Below are positions 15,702-22,990 of a stretch of 43,520 nucleotides of DNA, in pieces. Every line of letters begins with the position of its first letter. Positions within the stretch are counted from its first letter, which is position 1. The position numbers and the translations under genes are program-made. Origin of the DNA: Myxococcaceae bacterium (GTDB lineage Bacteria > Myxococcota > Myxococcia > Myxococcales > Myxococcaceae); NCBI GenBank assembly GCA_025459425.1, contig JALOQF010000011.1, positions 1 to 43,520 of the forward strand, written 5' to 3'. Below the pieces are notes generated by a model. The model ran no database searches and was not told the DNA's origin. It saw nothing but the letters and a program-made list of their open reading frames with translations.

Positions 15702-17948
15702 GTGACTGCGCTCGTCGTCTTCAGCCTGCTCGCCTCGGTCCCGGCGCCTCCGGAATGTGAGGCGCCGCCCACCCGCGACGTCGCGCCGCTCAAGGCCTTC
15801 GCCCAGAAGAGCGGCACGCTCTCGGTCGGCCTCGATTCGGTCGCGACGTGGTGCTTCGACTCGTCGGGCTCGTGGACGGGCGGGCAGCGCTCCGAGGGCA
15901 AGAAGCCAAAGCCCATCGACCCCAACGCGCCGCCGGTCGGAGATTGTGCAAGGGCCCTCGCGTCGTGTGACGAGGCGAAGACGGCGCTGAGCGACGAGCT
16001 GGCGAAGGTGCTGACCGACACGCTGGCCGACCTCGACCGGCCGTACCGTGGGCAGAAGTACGTGGCGCGGCGTACGGGCCTCAGCGAGCGCCCGTCGACG
16101 GCGGTGAATTGTCGTGAGCGCTCCCGCCCCGAGCTCTTCGCCCAGGCACAGGCCCGCATGGACCTGGCGCGCCTCGCCTCGGCCGCGCAGAACGAGTACG
16201 CGAACTACAAGACGTGGCTGTACGCGCGCGGGCTCGAGTGCGCCCAGCAGGTACGCGCGGGCCGCGTCGATACGACGCGGGTGTCCGTGTCGCTCGATGC
16301 ACCGGCGACTTCGACGGCCGGTGGCGGCGCGGCGGGCGGAAAGAGCGCAGTGGCAGCAGCCGGCGCCGGTGGGGCCGGGGGTGGCTCGACGGGCGGAGGT
16401 GGTGCAGCCGTCGCAGGAACCACCACCAGTGGCGCAGCGCCTTCTCCGAGCGTGAAAGGTGGATCCGGCCAGGTCGCCGGTGCGCCCACGTCGGGCAGTG
16501 GCGGCGGCGCTGGCACCGCAGTCGCGGCAGGTGTCGCGGGCACGTCCGGGTCATCGCCGGGCAGCACGACCGCGGCCACCGCCCAGGGCACGTCGGGCGC
16601 TGGCGCGTCGCCGGGAACCGCTGGCCCGCCCACGAACGCGGGAGTCGCTGCGGGGGCCGGGGCGGGCTCGTCGAGCGGCCATGCCGGAGGTGCTGGGGTG
16701 GCCCCCACGACGGCCGCCCAGGGCACGTCGGGCTCCGGCGCGTCGCCGCCCGTGACGTCTGGCCCGCCCACGAACGCGGGAGTCGCTGCGGTGGCTGGGG
16801 CGGGCTCGTCGAACGGCACCGCTGGAGGTGCCGGAGTCGCTCCGACGCCGACTGCTCGAGGCCCGGGCACCGGGGCTGGCACGGCCTCGACGGGCAGTGG
16901 TGCTGGCGCGACGGTGGCCAGCGCCCCGTCGTCGACGGTGGGCGCGTCGAACCGCCCCGACGGCTCCATGACGGGCCTCGTGGCCGCGGCCGGTGCGGTC
17001 GCTCCCGGCTCGGGCGCTGGCGCTTCCACGCCGCCCCCAGGCACGCCGTCGCTGTCGTCCACGCTCATCACGCCGGTCGCGGCGCCTCCAGGGAGCGCGC
17101 CGGCCAGCGGCCCCGAGGCGATGCTCGAGACCTGGCGCGGCCTCGCCGCCCAGCGCGGCAAGATGGAGCTCGACCGCGACTACACCCTTGGCTTCCTCGC
17201 GTCCCGCGAGCTGCGTGACTGCCGCTGCCAGCGCTCCAGCCCCGCCGGCATCGTTGCGCGCCTGATGAACAACGACGGCGTCGCGCAGCTCGAAGCCGAC
17301 CAGCAGCGGGCGATGGCCTGTGAGCTGTGCCTGCAGAACGCCTTCGCCGCGTGGAAGGCCCGCATCGGCAAGCAGTGCCCGCTCCTGATGGACCTGAGCC
17401 CCTATGAGCTCGAGGTGCTGCAGAAGAGCGACGACGGCAACGGCATTCCACCGAGGTGCTGGGAAGAGGTGGTGTCTCGCCGCGGGCTCGATGGTGGCGT
17501 GTTGTTGGCGACGGCGCCGGTGACGACGACTCGAAGCGCGAGCGCTCCGGTGGCGGTGCCGGTGCCCGCCGTGGACGCCGGCGTGAAGGCCGCTCCGCCC
17601 GTGGCCGCGGCCGTCGCGCCCACCGGTATGCCGAAGTTCGAGCCCTCGAGCCCGCTGGCTGACGGCTTCTACCGGCCCAACGAGCCCGCGCCCATTCCGC
17701 TGCGGGAAGACGGGCGGCTCTACGTGCGCCTCTTCATGAGCTCGACCTGCGCGGCCGACGTGCTGCCCGGGCCGCTGCTCGCGCGCACCGGAGACCTGCT
17801 CCTCATTCCCTACGGCGCCAGTCAGCTCTCGCTGCGCAGCCCCTGCGGGGGCCTCGCCGAGGTGTACTGGGGCAAGGAGCCCACGCCCCGCGTCAGCGAG
17901 GTCTTCGGCCGCAACCAACCCCTTCACCTGCAGTTCAAACCCCAGTGA
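15702..17948 (+). CDS. Secreted Gly/Ala/Ser/Thr/Pro-rich repeat protein
   Basis: The product is 748 residues from a GTG start. It has a short signal (VVFSLLASVPAPPE), then a Cys-containing helical N-domain to about residue 200. A low-complexity region from about 205 to 470 is built from Gly, Ala, Ser, Thr and Pro. A C-terminal half follows with several Cys residues (RDCRCQRS, ACELCLQ) and a beta-rich end. Inside the low-complexity region two copies of a 45- to 47-residue unit stand in tandem. I recognise no domain. The architecture suggests an exported or envelope protein with a flexible linker. Its stop overlaps the DUF2378 start by four bases, so the two are coupled. Confidence 0.75.
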   Translation: MTALVVFSLLASVPAPPECEAPPTRDVAPLKAFAQKSGTLSVGLDSVATWCFDSSGSWTGGQRSEGKKPKPIDPNAPPVGDCARALASCDEAKTALSDELAKVLTDTLADLDRPYRGQKYVARRTGLSERPSTAVNCRERSRPELFAQAQARMDLARLASAAQNEYANYKTWLYARGLECAQQVRAGRVDTTRVSVSLDAPATSTAGGGAAGGKSAVAAAGAGGAGGGSTGGGGAAVAGTTTSGAAPSPSVKGGSGQVAGAPTSGSGGGAGTAVAAGVAGTSGSSPGSTTAATAQGTSGAGASPGTAGPPTNAGVAAGAGAGSSSGHAGGAGVAPTTAAQGTSGSGASPPVTSGPPTNAGVAAVAGAGSSNGTAGGAGVAPTPTARGPGTGAGTASTGSGAGATVASAPSSTVGASNRPDGSMTGLVAAAGAVAPGSGAGASTPPPGTPSLSSTLITPVAAPPGSAPASGPEAMLETWRGLAAQRGKMELDRDYTLGFLASRELRDCRCQRSSPAGIVARLMNNDGVAQLEADQQRAMACELCLQNAFAAWKARIGKQCPLLMDLSPYELEVLQKSDDGNGIPPRCWEEVVSRRGLDGGVLLATAPVTTTRSASAPVAVPVPAVDAGVKAAPPVAAAVAPTGMPKFEPSSPLADGFYRPNEPAPIPLREDGRLYVRLFMSSTCAADVLPGPLLARTGDLLLIPYGASQLSLRSPCGGLAEVYWGKEPTPRVSEVFGRNQPLHLQFKPQ
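16581..16856 (+). repeat. Two-copy in-frame tandem repeat (135-141 bp)
   Basis: Copy one runs from 16581 to about 16715 and copy two from 16716 to about 16856. Each begins with the same 18 bases GCCCAGGGCACGTCGGGC, and both share an identical 30-base block starting at 16623 and 16761. Period differences are multiples of three, so the reading frame is kept. The encoded unit begins AQGTSG and contains GPPTNAGVAA. The high DNA identity suggests a recent duplication or gene conversion. Confidence 0.8.
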
Positions 17949-18487
17949 GCGGCGACCGACCCATTCCCGGCAAGCTGGTGAAGGGCGTGTTCCAGCGCGT
18001 CCTCTTCGCCGACCTGTCGGCCGAGCTCATCGCGGCGCTCGCGGGCGCCGGGCTCGACCTCTCGGTTCCGGTGCAGGAGGCCTACCCCCGGCCCGTCTGG
18101 TACCGCTCCATCGAGCTCACCGCCGACTCGCTCTTCCCCGATGGCGATCAGGCCTCACGCCTGCGCCGCCTCGGCCGTCACGTCATCGAGGTGCTGGAAG
18201 CGCGCAAGCTCCTCAAGGGGCCGTGGTTGTCGATGGCGAAGTTGATGGGCCCGCGGCGCGCGCTCAAGCAGGCGGCCGAGATGGGGGGGCAGTACAGCCC
18301 CGTGCAGCTCGACGTCCGGGAGCGCAGCTCGCGCGAGCTCGAGGTGACGGTCGCTGAAGATCAACAGGCCGAGTTCCTCGCGGGCCTGCTCGAAGGGCTC
18401 GTGGGCGTGCTCGGCGGAAAGGCCCCGGCGGTGCGCGTCGAGTCGGCGGGCAACGGCCGCGCGGTGATGGCGGCGAGCTGGCGATGA
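17945..18487 (+). CDS. DUF2378 / TIGR02265 myxobacterial family protein
   Basis: The product is 180 residues, about the family length. GTG start overlaps the previous stop (GTGA), and its own stop overlaps the next ATG. Family features are KLVKGVFQRVLFADLSAELIAAL near the N-terminus, YPRPVWYRSIELTADSLFPDGD in the middle, and an alternating strand/helix C-terminus. As I recall, TIGR02265 proteins occur in many paralogues in Myxococcus and relatives and nowhere else. Their fold resembles small-ligand-binding domains, but no function is known. Coupling to a secreted repeat protein and an acyl-CoA synthetase suggests these three form one unit. Confidence 0.85.
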   Translation: MSGDRPIPGKLVKGVFQRVLFADLSAELIAALAGAGLDLSVPVQEAYPRPVWYRSIELTADSLFPDGDQASRLRRLGRHVIEVLEARKLLKGPWLSMAKLMGPRRALKQAAEMGGQYSPVQLDVRERSSRELEVTVAEDQQAEFLAGLLEGLVGVLGGKAPAVRVESAGNGRAVMAASWR

Positions 18488-19914
18488 GCTCGTTGTTTCC
18501 GCTGCTCGAGGCGCCCGACGAGCGCGTCGTGCTGCGCGTCGACGACCGAACGCTGACGGCGCGGCAGCTCGCCAGACGATGCGCCGCCCACGCCGAGCGG
18601 CTGGCCCGTGCCGGCGTCGAGCCCGGAGCGCACGTCGGGGTGTGGACGCAGCCATCGCTCGAGACGTGCGTGACCCTCGTGGCCAACGCCGCGACCGGCT
18701 TCGTCACCGTTCCGCTCGACCCGAAGCTGGGGCCTCGTGAGCTCGGCCACATTGCCGGTGATGCGAGACCGGTGGTGACGGTCGCGGCCGACCCCCGGGC
18801 CGTCGAGGGCCGGCTCGAGGTGCCGCTCCTCGCCGCGGACGCCGCGGAGTCCTCGAGGCCGGTGGCCTGGCGCGCGGCCGATCGGGCGCCGCTCCTGGTG
18901 CTCTACACCTCGGGCACCACGGGGCTGCCCAAGGGGGCCGTCATCGCCGCGTCGTCGGTCGCGTTCGATCTCGACGCCATGGCCGAGGCCTGGGCCTGGA
19001 CGTCCGAAGACACGGTGGTGCACGCGCTGCCGCTGTTCCACGTGCATGGGCTGTGCGTGGGGCTCTTTGGCGCGCTGCGGACCGGCGGGGCCCTGCACTG
19101 GGTGCCGAGGTTCGACCCGCTCGTGGTGAGCGCTGCGCTCGAGGCGCGCCGGTCGATGCTCTTCGCGGTGCCGACGATGTACCACCGGCTCGCCGAGGCC
19201 GCCGCCAGCGAGCCGGCCATCGTGCGTGGGCTTCAGGCCGCGCGGGTGCTCGTCAGCGGGTCGGCGGCGTTGCCGCAGCGCGATCAGACGCGCCTCGAGG
19301 CGCTGACGGGGAAGAAGGTCATCGAGCGTTACGGCCTGACCGAGACGTTGATCAACACGGCCGTGCGCGTGGGAGCGCCCTTCGCGCCGGGCTCGGTGGG
19401 GCCGGCCCTGCGGGGGGTCGAGCTGCGCCTCGTGGACGATGGGCGCCGGCCCGTCGCGCCCGGACAGATGGGAGAGGTCGCGGTGCGTGGGCCGAACGTC
19501 TTCCTGGGGTACCTCAACCGGCCCGACGCGACCGCCGCGGTGCTCGACGCCGACGGTTGGTTCTTCACCGGCGATCTCGCCACCGTCGACGAGGCGGGCC
19601 ACGTGCGCATCGTCGGGCGCCGCGCGACCGATCTGATCAAGTGTGGTGGCTACAAGGTGGGCGCCAGCGAGGTCGAGGCCGCGCTGCTCGAGCACCCGCT
19701 CGTGCGCGAGGCCGCGGTGGTGGGCCGGCCAGACGCCGACCTGGGCGAGCGCATCGTCGCCTTCGTCGTCACCTCGGAGCCGTGCTCCCCGCGGGCGCTC
19801 GAAGACCACGTGGCCCGGCTGACCTCGCCTCACAAACGGCCGCGCGAGGTGCACCTGGTGAGCGAGCTGCCCCGCAACGCCATGGGCAAGGTGGTGAAGT
19901 CGAAGCTGCCCTGA
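18484..19914 (+). CDS. MatB-like acyl-CoA synthetase (ANL superfamily)
   Basis: The product is 476 residues, compact for the ANL family. The ATP-binding P-loop LYTSGTTGLPKGA lies near residues 139-151, followed by HALPLFHVHGL and the adenylate motif ERYGLTETLINT. The hinge region reads FFTGDLATVDEAGHVRIVGR, then ATDLIKCGGYKVGASEVE, and the catalytic lysine lies in RNAMGKVVKSK at the C-terminus. Several of these blocks match malonyl-CoA synthetase MatB more than long-chain ligases, but the carboxylate-binding arginine region differs (RVGAPFAPGSVG), so the acid substrate is uncertain. ATGA overlap with the DUF2378 gene implies coupling. A 69-base gap then precedes the riboflavin genes. Confidence 0.88.
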   Translation: MSSLFPLLEAPDERVVLRVDDRTLTARQLARRCAAHAERLARAGVEPGAHVGVWTQPSLETCVTLVANAATGFVTVPLDPKLGPRELGHIAGDARPVVTVAADPRAVEGRLEVPLLAADAAESSRPVAWRAADRAPLLVLYTSGTTGLPKGAVIAASSVAFDLDAMAEAWAWTSEDTVVHALPLFHVHGLCVGLFGALRTGGALHWVPRFDPLVVSAALEARRSMLFAVPTMYHRLAEAAASEPAIVRGLQAARVLVSGSAALPQRDQTRLEALTGKKVIERYGLTETLINTAVRVGAPFAPGSVGPALRGVELRLVDDGRRPVAPGQMGEVAVRGPNVFLGYLNRPDATAAVLDADGWFFTGDLATVDEAGHVRIVGRRATDLIKCGGYKVGASEVEAALLEHPLVREAAVVGRPDADLGERIVAFVVTSEPCSPRALEDHVARLTSPHKRPREVHLVSELPRNAMGKVVKSKLP

Positions 19915-19983
19915 TGGGCGCCCGGCCGGGCAGGTGAATTCCCGCTTGCGAGCGCCACGCTTTCCCGTCAATGGACCCCACGC

Positions 19984-21159
19984 ATGGGTACGGACGCAGC
20001 GGCCATCGCGCGGGCGCAGAAGGCCATCTCTGAGATCCGCAAGGGTCGCATGGTGGTCGTCACCGACGACGAGGGCCGTGAGAACGAAGGCGACCTGGTG
20101 ATGGCGGCCGACAAGGTGTCGGCGTCGGCCATCACCTTCATGGCGCGTGAGGGGCGCGGCCTCATCTGCCTCTCGCTCACCGAGGACCAGGTGCGGCAGC
20201 TCAACCTGCCGCTGATGGCGACGGACAACACCTCGCCCTTCCAGACGGCCTTCACCGTCAGCATCGAGGCCGCGCAGGGCGTCACCAGCGGCATCTCGGC
20301 GGCGGACCGCGCGCACACCATCAAGACGGCGATTCGCGCCGACGCCAGGCCGGCCGACCTGTCCCGCCCGGGCCACGTCTTCCCCTTGCGCGCGCGCAGC
20401 GGCGGCGTGCTGGTTCGGCCCGGGCACACCGAGGTGAGCGTCGACCTCGCGCGGCTCGCCGGGCTCACGCCCGCGGGCGTCATCTGCGAGGTGATGAACG
20501 ACGACGGCACCATGGCGCGGCGGCCCGATCTCGAGCGCTTCGCGAAGAAGCACGGGCTGCACCTCTTGTCGGTCGCCGACGTCATCACCTACCGGCTGGC
20601 GCACGAGCGGCTGGTGCGGCGGGTGGGCGAGACCTCGGTGGCGCGGGAGCCGTGGGGCGAGTTCCGCGCCTACGCGTACTCGACCGACGTCGACCCGACG
20701 GTGCACCTCGCCCTCGTGAAGGGCGACGTGGCCGGCAAGGCGCCCGTCATCACGCGCATTCACCGCACCACGCTGCTGGGCGACGTGATGGACGCGTGCA
20801 CCGGCGAGAGCTCGCTCCAGCAGGCCTTTCGCCGCATCTCGGTCGAAGGGCGCGGCGTCATCGTGGTGCTGCAGAAGCACGTCTCGGCGCTCGACGCCCT
20901 GCACCTGCGGCCGGTCAACAACGAGCAGCAGGTGCCCGGCAAGGCCGGCCAGACGCGCCTGCAGGAGTTCGGCGTGGGCGCGCAGATCCTCCAGGATCTC
21001 GGCGTGCGCCGCCTGCGGCTGCTCACCAACACCGCCAACACCATCGTCGGCGTCGAGCGCTACGGCCTCGAGGTCGTCGAGCAGCTCCCGCTGTCTCCCG
21101 CCGCCGCGGCGCCACGTCGCAAGGCCGGTGGCTCCACGCGTCGAACACCGATAGGGTAA
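19984..21159 (+). CDS. ribB: RibB (DHBP synthase) fused to a degenerate GTP cyclohydrolase II domain
   Basis: The product is 391 residues. Residues 1-205 are a complete 3,4-dihydroxy-2-butanone-4-phosphate synthase with DDEGRENEGDL at 28-38, RPGHVFPL at 128 and HTEVSVDLARLAGLTP at 148. Residues 225-375 follow the GTP cyclohydrolase II fold but have lost its key residues. The zinc site, normally ECLTGD...LRCDCG, reads RTTLLGDVMDACTGE, and the RQEGRG substrate loop is absent. Late structural blocks survive (EFGVGAQILQDLGVRRLRLLTN). This matches the RibBX type described in Proteobacteria, where only RibB activity remains. Another RibA should exist elsewhere. The gene leads ribH and nusB. Confidence 0.93.
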   Translation: MGTDAAAIARAQKAISEIRKGRMVVVTDDEGRENEGDLVMAADKVSASAITFMAREGRGLICLSLTEDQVRQLNLPLMATDNTSPFQTAFTVSIEAAQGVTSGISAADRAHTIKTAIRADARPADLSRPGHVFPLRARSGGVLVRPGHTEVSVDLARLAGLTPAGVICEVMNDDGTMARRPDLERFAKKHGLHLLSVADVITYRLAHERLVRRVGETSVAREPWGEFRAYAYSTDVDPTVHLALVKGDVAGKAPVITRIHRTTLLGDVMDACTGESSLQQAFRRISVEGRGVIVVLQKHVSALDALHLRPVNNEQQVPGKAGQTRLQEFGVGAQILQDLGVRRLRLLTNTANTIVGVERYGLEVVEQLPLSPAAAAPRRKAGGSTRRTPIG

Positions 21160-21166
21160 CGAGCCG

Positions 21167-21640
21167 ATGCCTCGCTTCTTCGAAGGAAACCTGGTCGCGC
21201 CGAAGGGCCGCTTCGCCGTGTGCGTCAGCCGCTTCAATGGCTTCATCACCGAGCAGCTCCTCGGCGGGGCGGTCGACGCGCTGGTTCGTCACGGCGTGAA
21301 CGACGCCGACATCGACGTCTACCGCTGCCCCGGCACGTGGGAGCTCGCGGGGCTGGTGCGCCGCGTGGCCGACTCGAAGCAGTACGCGGGCGTCATCGCG
21401 CTCGGCTGCGTCATTCGTGGTGGCACGCCGCACTTCGACTATGTCGCCGGCGAGGTGGCCAAGGGCGTGGGGCAGGCGACGCTCACCGCCGACGCTGCCG
21501 TCACCTTCGGGGTGCTCACCACCGACACCGTCGAGCAGGCCGTCGACCGCGCGGGCGTCAAGGCCGGCAACAAGGGCGCCGAGGCCGCCGTCGCCTGCAT
21601 CGAGATGGTCAACCTCTATGCCCGCATGGGGGCGAAGTAG
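21167..21640 (+). CDS. ribH: 6,7-dimethyl-8-ribityllumazine synthase
   Basis: The product is 157 residues, the normal length. It condenses the RibB product with the ribityl-pyrimidine to give the riboflavin precursor and forms cytosolic pentamer-based assemblies. Diagnostic segments are AVCVSRFNGFIT near the N-terminus, VYRCPGTWEL, ALGCVIRGGTPHFDYV carrying the active-site His, and the C-terminal NKGAEAAVACIEMVNL. It starts seven bases after the ribB fusion gene and is followed two bases later by nusB, a classical bacterial order. No FMN riboswitch is visible upstream of the pair. Confidence 0.96.
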   Translation: MPRFFEGNLVAPKGRFAVCVSRFNGFITEQLLGGAVDALVRHGVNDADIDVYRCPGTWELAGLVRRVADSKQYAGVIALGCVIRGGTPHFDYVAGEVAKGVGQATLTADAAVTFGVLTTDTVEQAVDRAGVKAGNKGAEAAVACIEMVNLYARMGAK

Positions 21641-21642
21641 CC

Positions 21643-22068
21643 GTGGGCAGCCGGCGCACCGGCCGCGAGCGCGCGCTGCAGGCGCTCTACCAGCTCGACC
21701 AGAACGACAAGGCCACGCCCACCGAGGCCGTCGACGCCGCCTGGGCCGCGTCGGACGATGGGCAGCCCCGCGACGACGCCGCGCACGCCTTCGCGCTCGA
21801 GCTCGTCGAGGGCGTTCGCGGCCACCTCGCCGATCTCGACACCCTCATCGAGCAGCACAGCCAGAACTGGCGCCTCGAGCGCATGCAGCGGGTCGACCGC
21901 AACGTGCTCCGCCTCGGCGTCTTCGAGCTCAAGCACCGCGCCGACATTCCGCGCAAGGTGACGATCAACGAGGCGATCGAGCTCGCCAAGCTCTTCGGCA
22001 CCGAAGACTCGGCGTCCTTCATCAACGGCCTGCTCGACCGCATCGCGAGCGCCGTCGACAAGCCCTGA
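21643..22068 (+). CDS. nusB: Transcription antitermination factor NusB
   Basis: The product is 141 residues starting from GTG two bases after ribH. NusB binds boxA RNA with S10 (NusE) and supports rRNA antitermination. The all-helical protein shows the family signatures SRRTGRERALQALYQLDQND at the start, WRLERMQRVDRNVLRLGVFEL in the middle and KVTINEAIELAKLFGTEDS near the end, closing with FINGLLDRIA. The ribH-nusB order is widespread in bacteria and reflects shared transcription rather than a shared pathway. Confidence 0.96.
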   Translation: MGSRRTGRERALQALYQLDQNDKATPTEAVDAAWAASDDGQPRDDAAHAFALELVEGVRGHLADLDTLIEQHSQNWRLERMQRVDRNVLRLGVFELKHRADIPRKVTINEAIELAKLFGTEDSASFINGLLDRIASAVDKP

Positions 22069-22075
22069 GGCAGCC

Positions 22076-22555
22076 ATGGCGTCGGTGGTGAAGGATCCCT
22101 CACTCGCGGCGGTCGACGGCCTCGACGGGCTCGACGCGGTGGTGTGCCTGGTGCCCGAAGACGAGCGGCCGCTCCAGGGCGGCGCGGGCTTCGTCGACTT
22201 CCGGCTGTGCGGTGCGCTCTCGCGTGCGCTGGCCGGGGGCTTCTTCGTGGGCAGGCCCGGAGAGCGGCTGCTGATGCCCTCGGAGGGCCGCCTGGCGGCG
22301 CCGATGGTGTTCGCGGTCGGCGTGGGGGCCGCGAGGTCGGTGACGGCGCTGGGCCTCGAGCACGCCCTGAGCGGCGCCCGCACGATGCTCGAGCAGGCGA
22401 AGGTGCAGCAGGTGGCCCTCGCGGTTCCGCCGCTCCCTCAGCTCGAGCCGGCCACCGCGGGCGCGGTGATCGCCCGGGCCTTCGTCAAGCCGTGGACGGC
22501 CGGCCGCGTGGTGGTGCTGGCCGACGCGGCGACCGGCAAGGCGCTTTCGCCCTGA
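22076..22555 (+). CDS. Stand-alone peptidase M17 (leucyl aminopeptidase) N-terminal domain
   Basis: The product is 159 residues. The order of elements resembles the N-terminal macrodomain-like half of leucyl aminopeptidases: a first strand AVVCLVPEDERPLQGG, then DFRLCGALSRALAGGFFVG, PGERLLMPSEGRLAAPMVFAVG, and a final Rossmann-like helix/strand set. The catalytic C-terminal half with the NTDAEGR and metal ligands is absent, and the next gene begins 50 bases later in a different family, so this is not a truncated fusion. It is probably a non-enzymatic binding or regulatory domain. Related orphan domains are, as I recall, seen in other myxobacteria. It sits between nusB and cheY. Confidence 0.65.
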   Translation: MASVVKDPSLAAVDGLDGLDAVVCLVPEDERPLQGGAGFVDFRLCGALSRALAGGFFVGRPGERLLMPSEGRLAAPMVFAVGVGAARSVTALGLEHALSGARTMLEQAKVQQVALAVPPLPQLEPATAGAVIARAFVKPWTAGRVVVLADAATGKALSP

Positions 22556-22605
22556 GCGGTGGCTCCCCGTCGACTCGCGGGGCGCCGACGACTAACGTCG
22601 ACGTC

Positions 22606-22980
22606 GTGGAACCCTTCAAGGTCCTCATCGTCGAGGACTCCCGCGCCACCCGCGAGATGTTGGCCGCTGCCGTCGACCTCGCCGGCGGGGTCGAGGTCTA
22701 CACCGCCGTCAGCGGCTTCGAGGCGCTCAAGGTGCTGCCGCGGCACCGCTTCGCGCTCATCATCACCGACATCAACATGCCCGACATCAACGGGCTCGAG
22801 CTGATCAACTTCGTCAAGAAGAACCCGAACTACCGGCACGTGCCGCTCTTCGTGGTGACGACCGAGGGCCGCAGCCAGGACCGGGAGCGCGGGCTCCAGC
22901 TGGGCGCCAGCGAGTACCTGGTGAAGCCCTTCGAGTCCGAGACGTTGACGGCGCTGGTGCAGCGGTACCTCAAGCGCTGA
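22606..22980 (+). CDS. cheY: CheY-like single-domain response regulator
   Basis: The product is 124 residues, a receiver domain only. GTG 22606 was chosen as the first start that still gives a full first strand (VEPFKVLIVEDS). The acidic pocket is formed by Glu/Asp in VEDS, phospho-acceptor Asp55 in IITDINMPD, Thr in VVTTEG and Lys in LVKPFE. There is no output domain, so it must act by protein contact. It ends ten bases before cheA and begins the chemosensory block, making it the probable phosphorylation target of that kinase. Confidence 0.92.
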   Translation: MEPFKVLIVEDSRATREMLAAAVDLAGGVEVYTAVSGFEALKVLPRHRFALIITDINMPDINGLELINFVKKNPNYRHVPLFVVTTEGRSQDRERGLQLGASEYLVKPFESETLTALVQRYLKR

Positions 22981-22990
22981 CGATTCGCCC

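Noticed and set aside
19915-19983. FMN riboswitch before the riboflavin genes
   Set aside because: The gap is only 69 bases and holds a 12-base palindrome but none of the conserved multi-helix RFN core.
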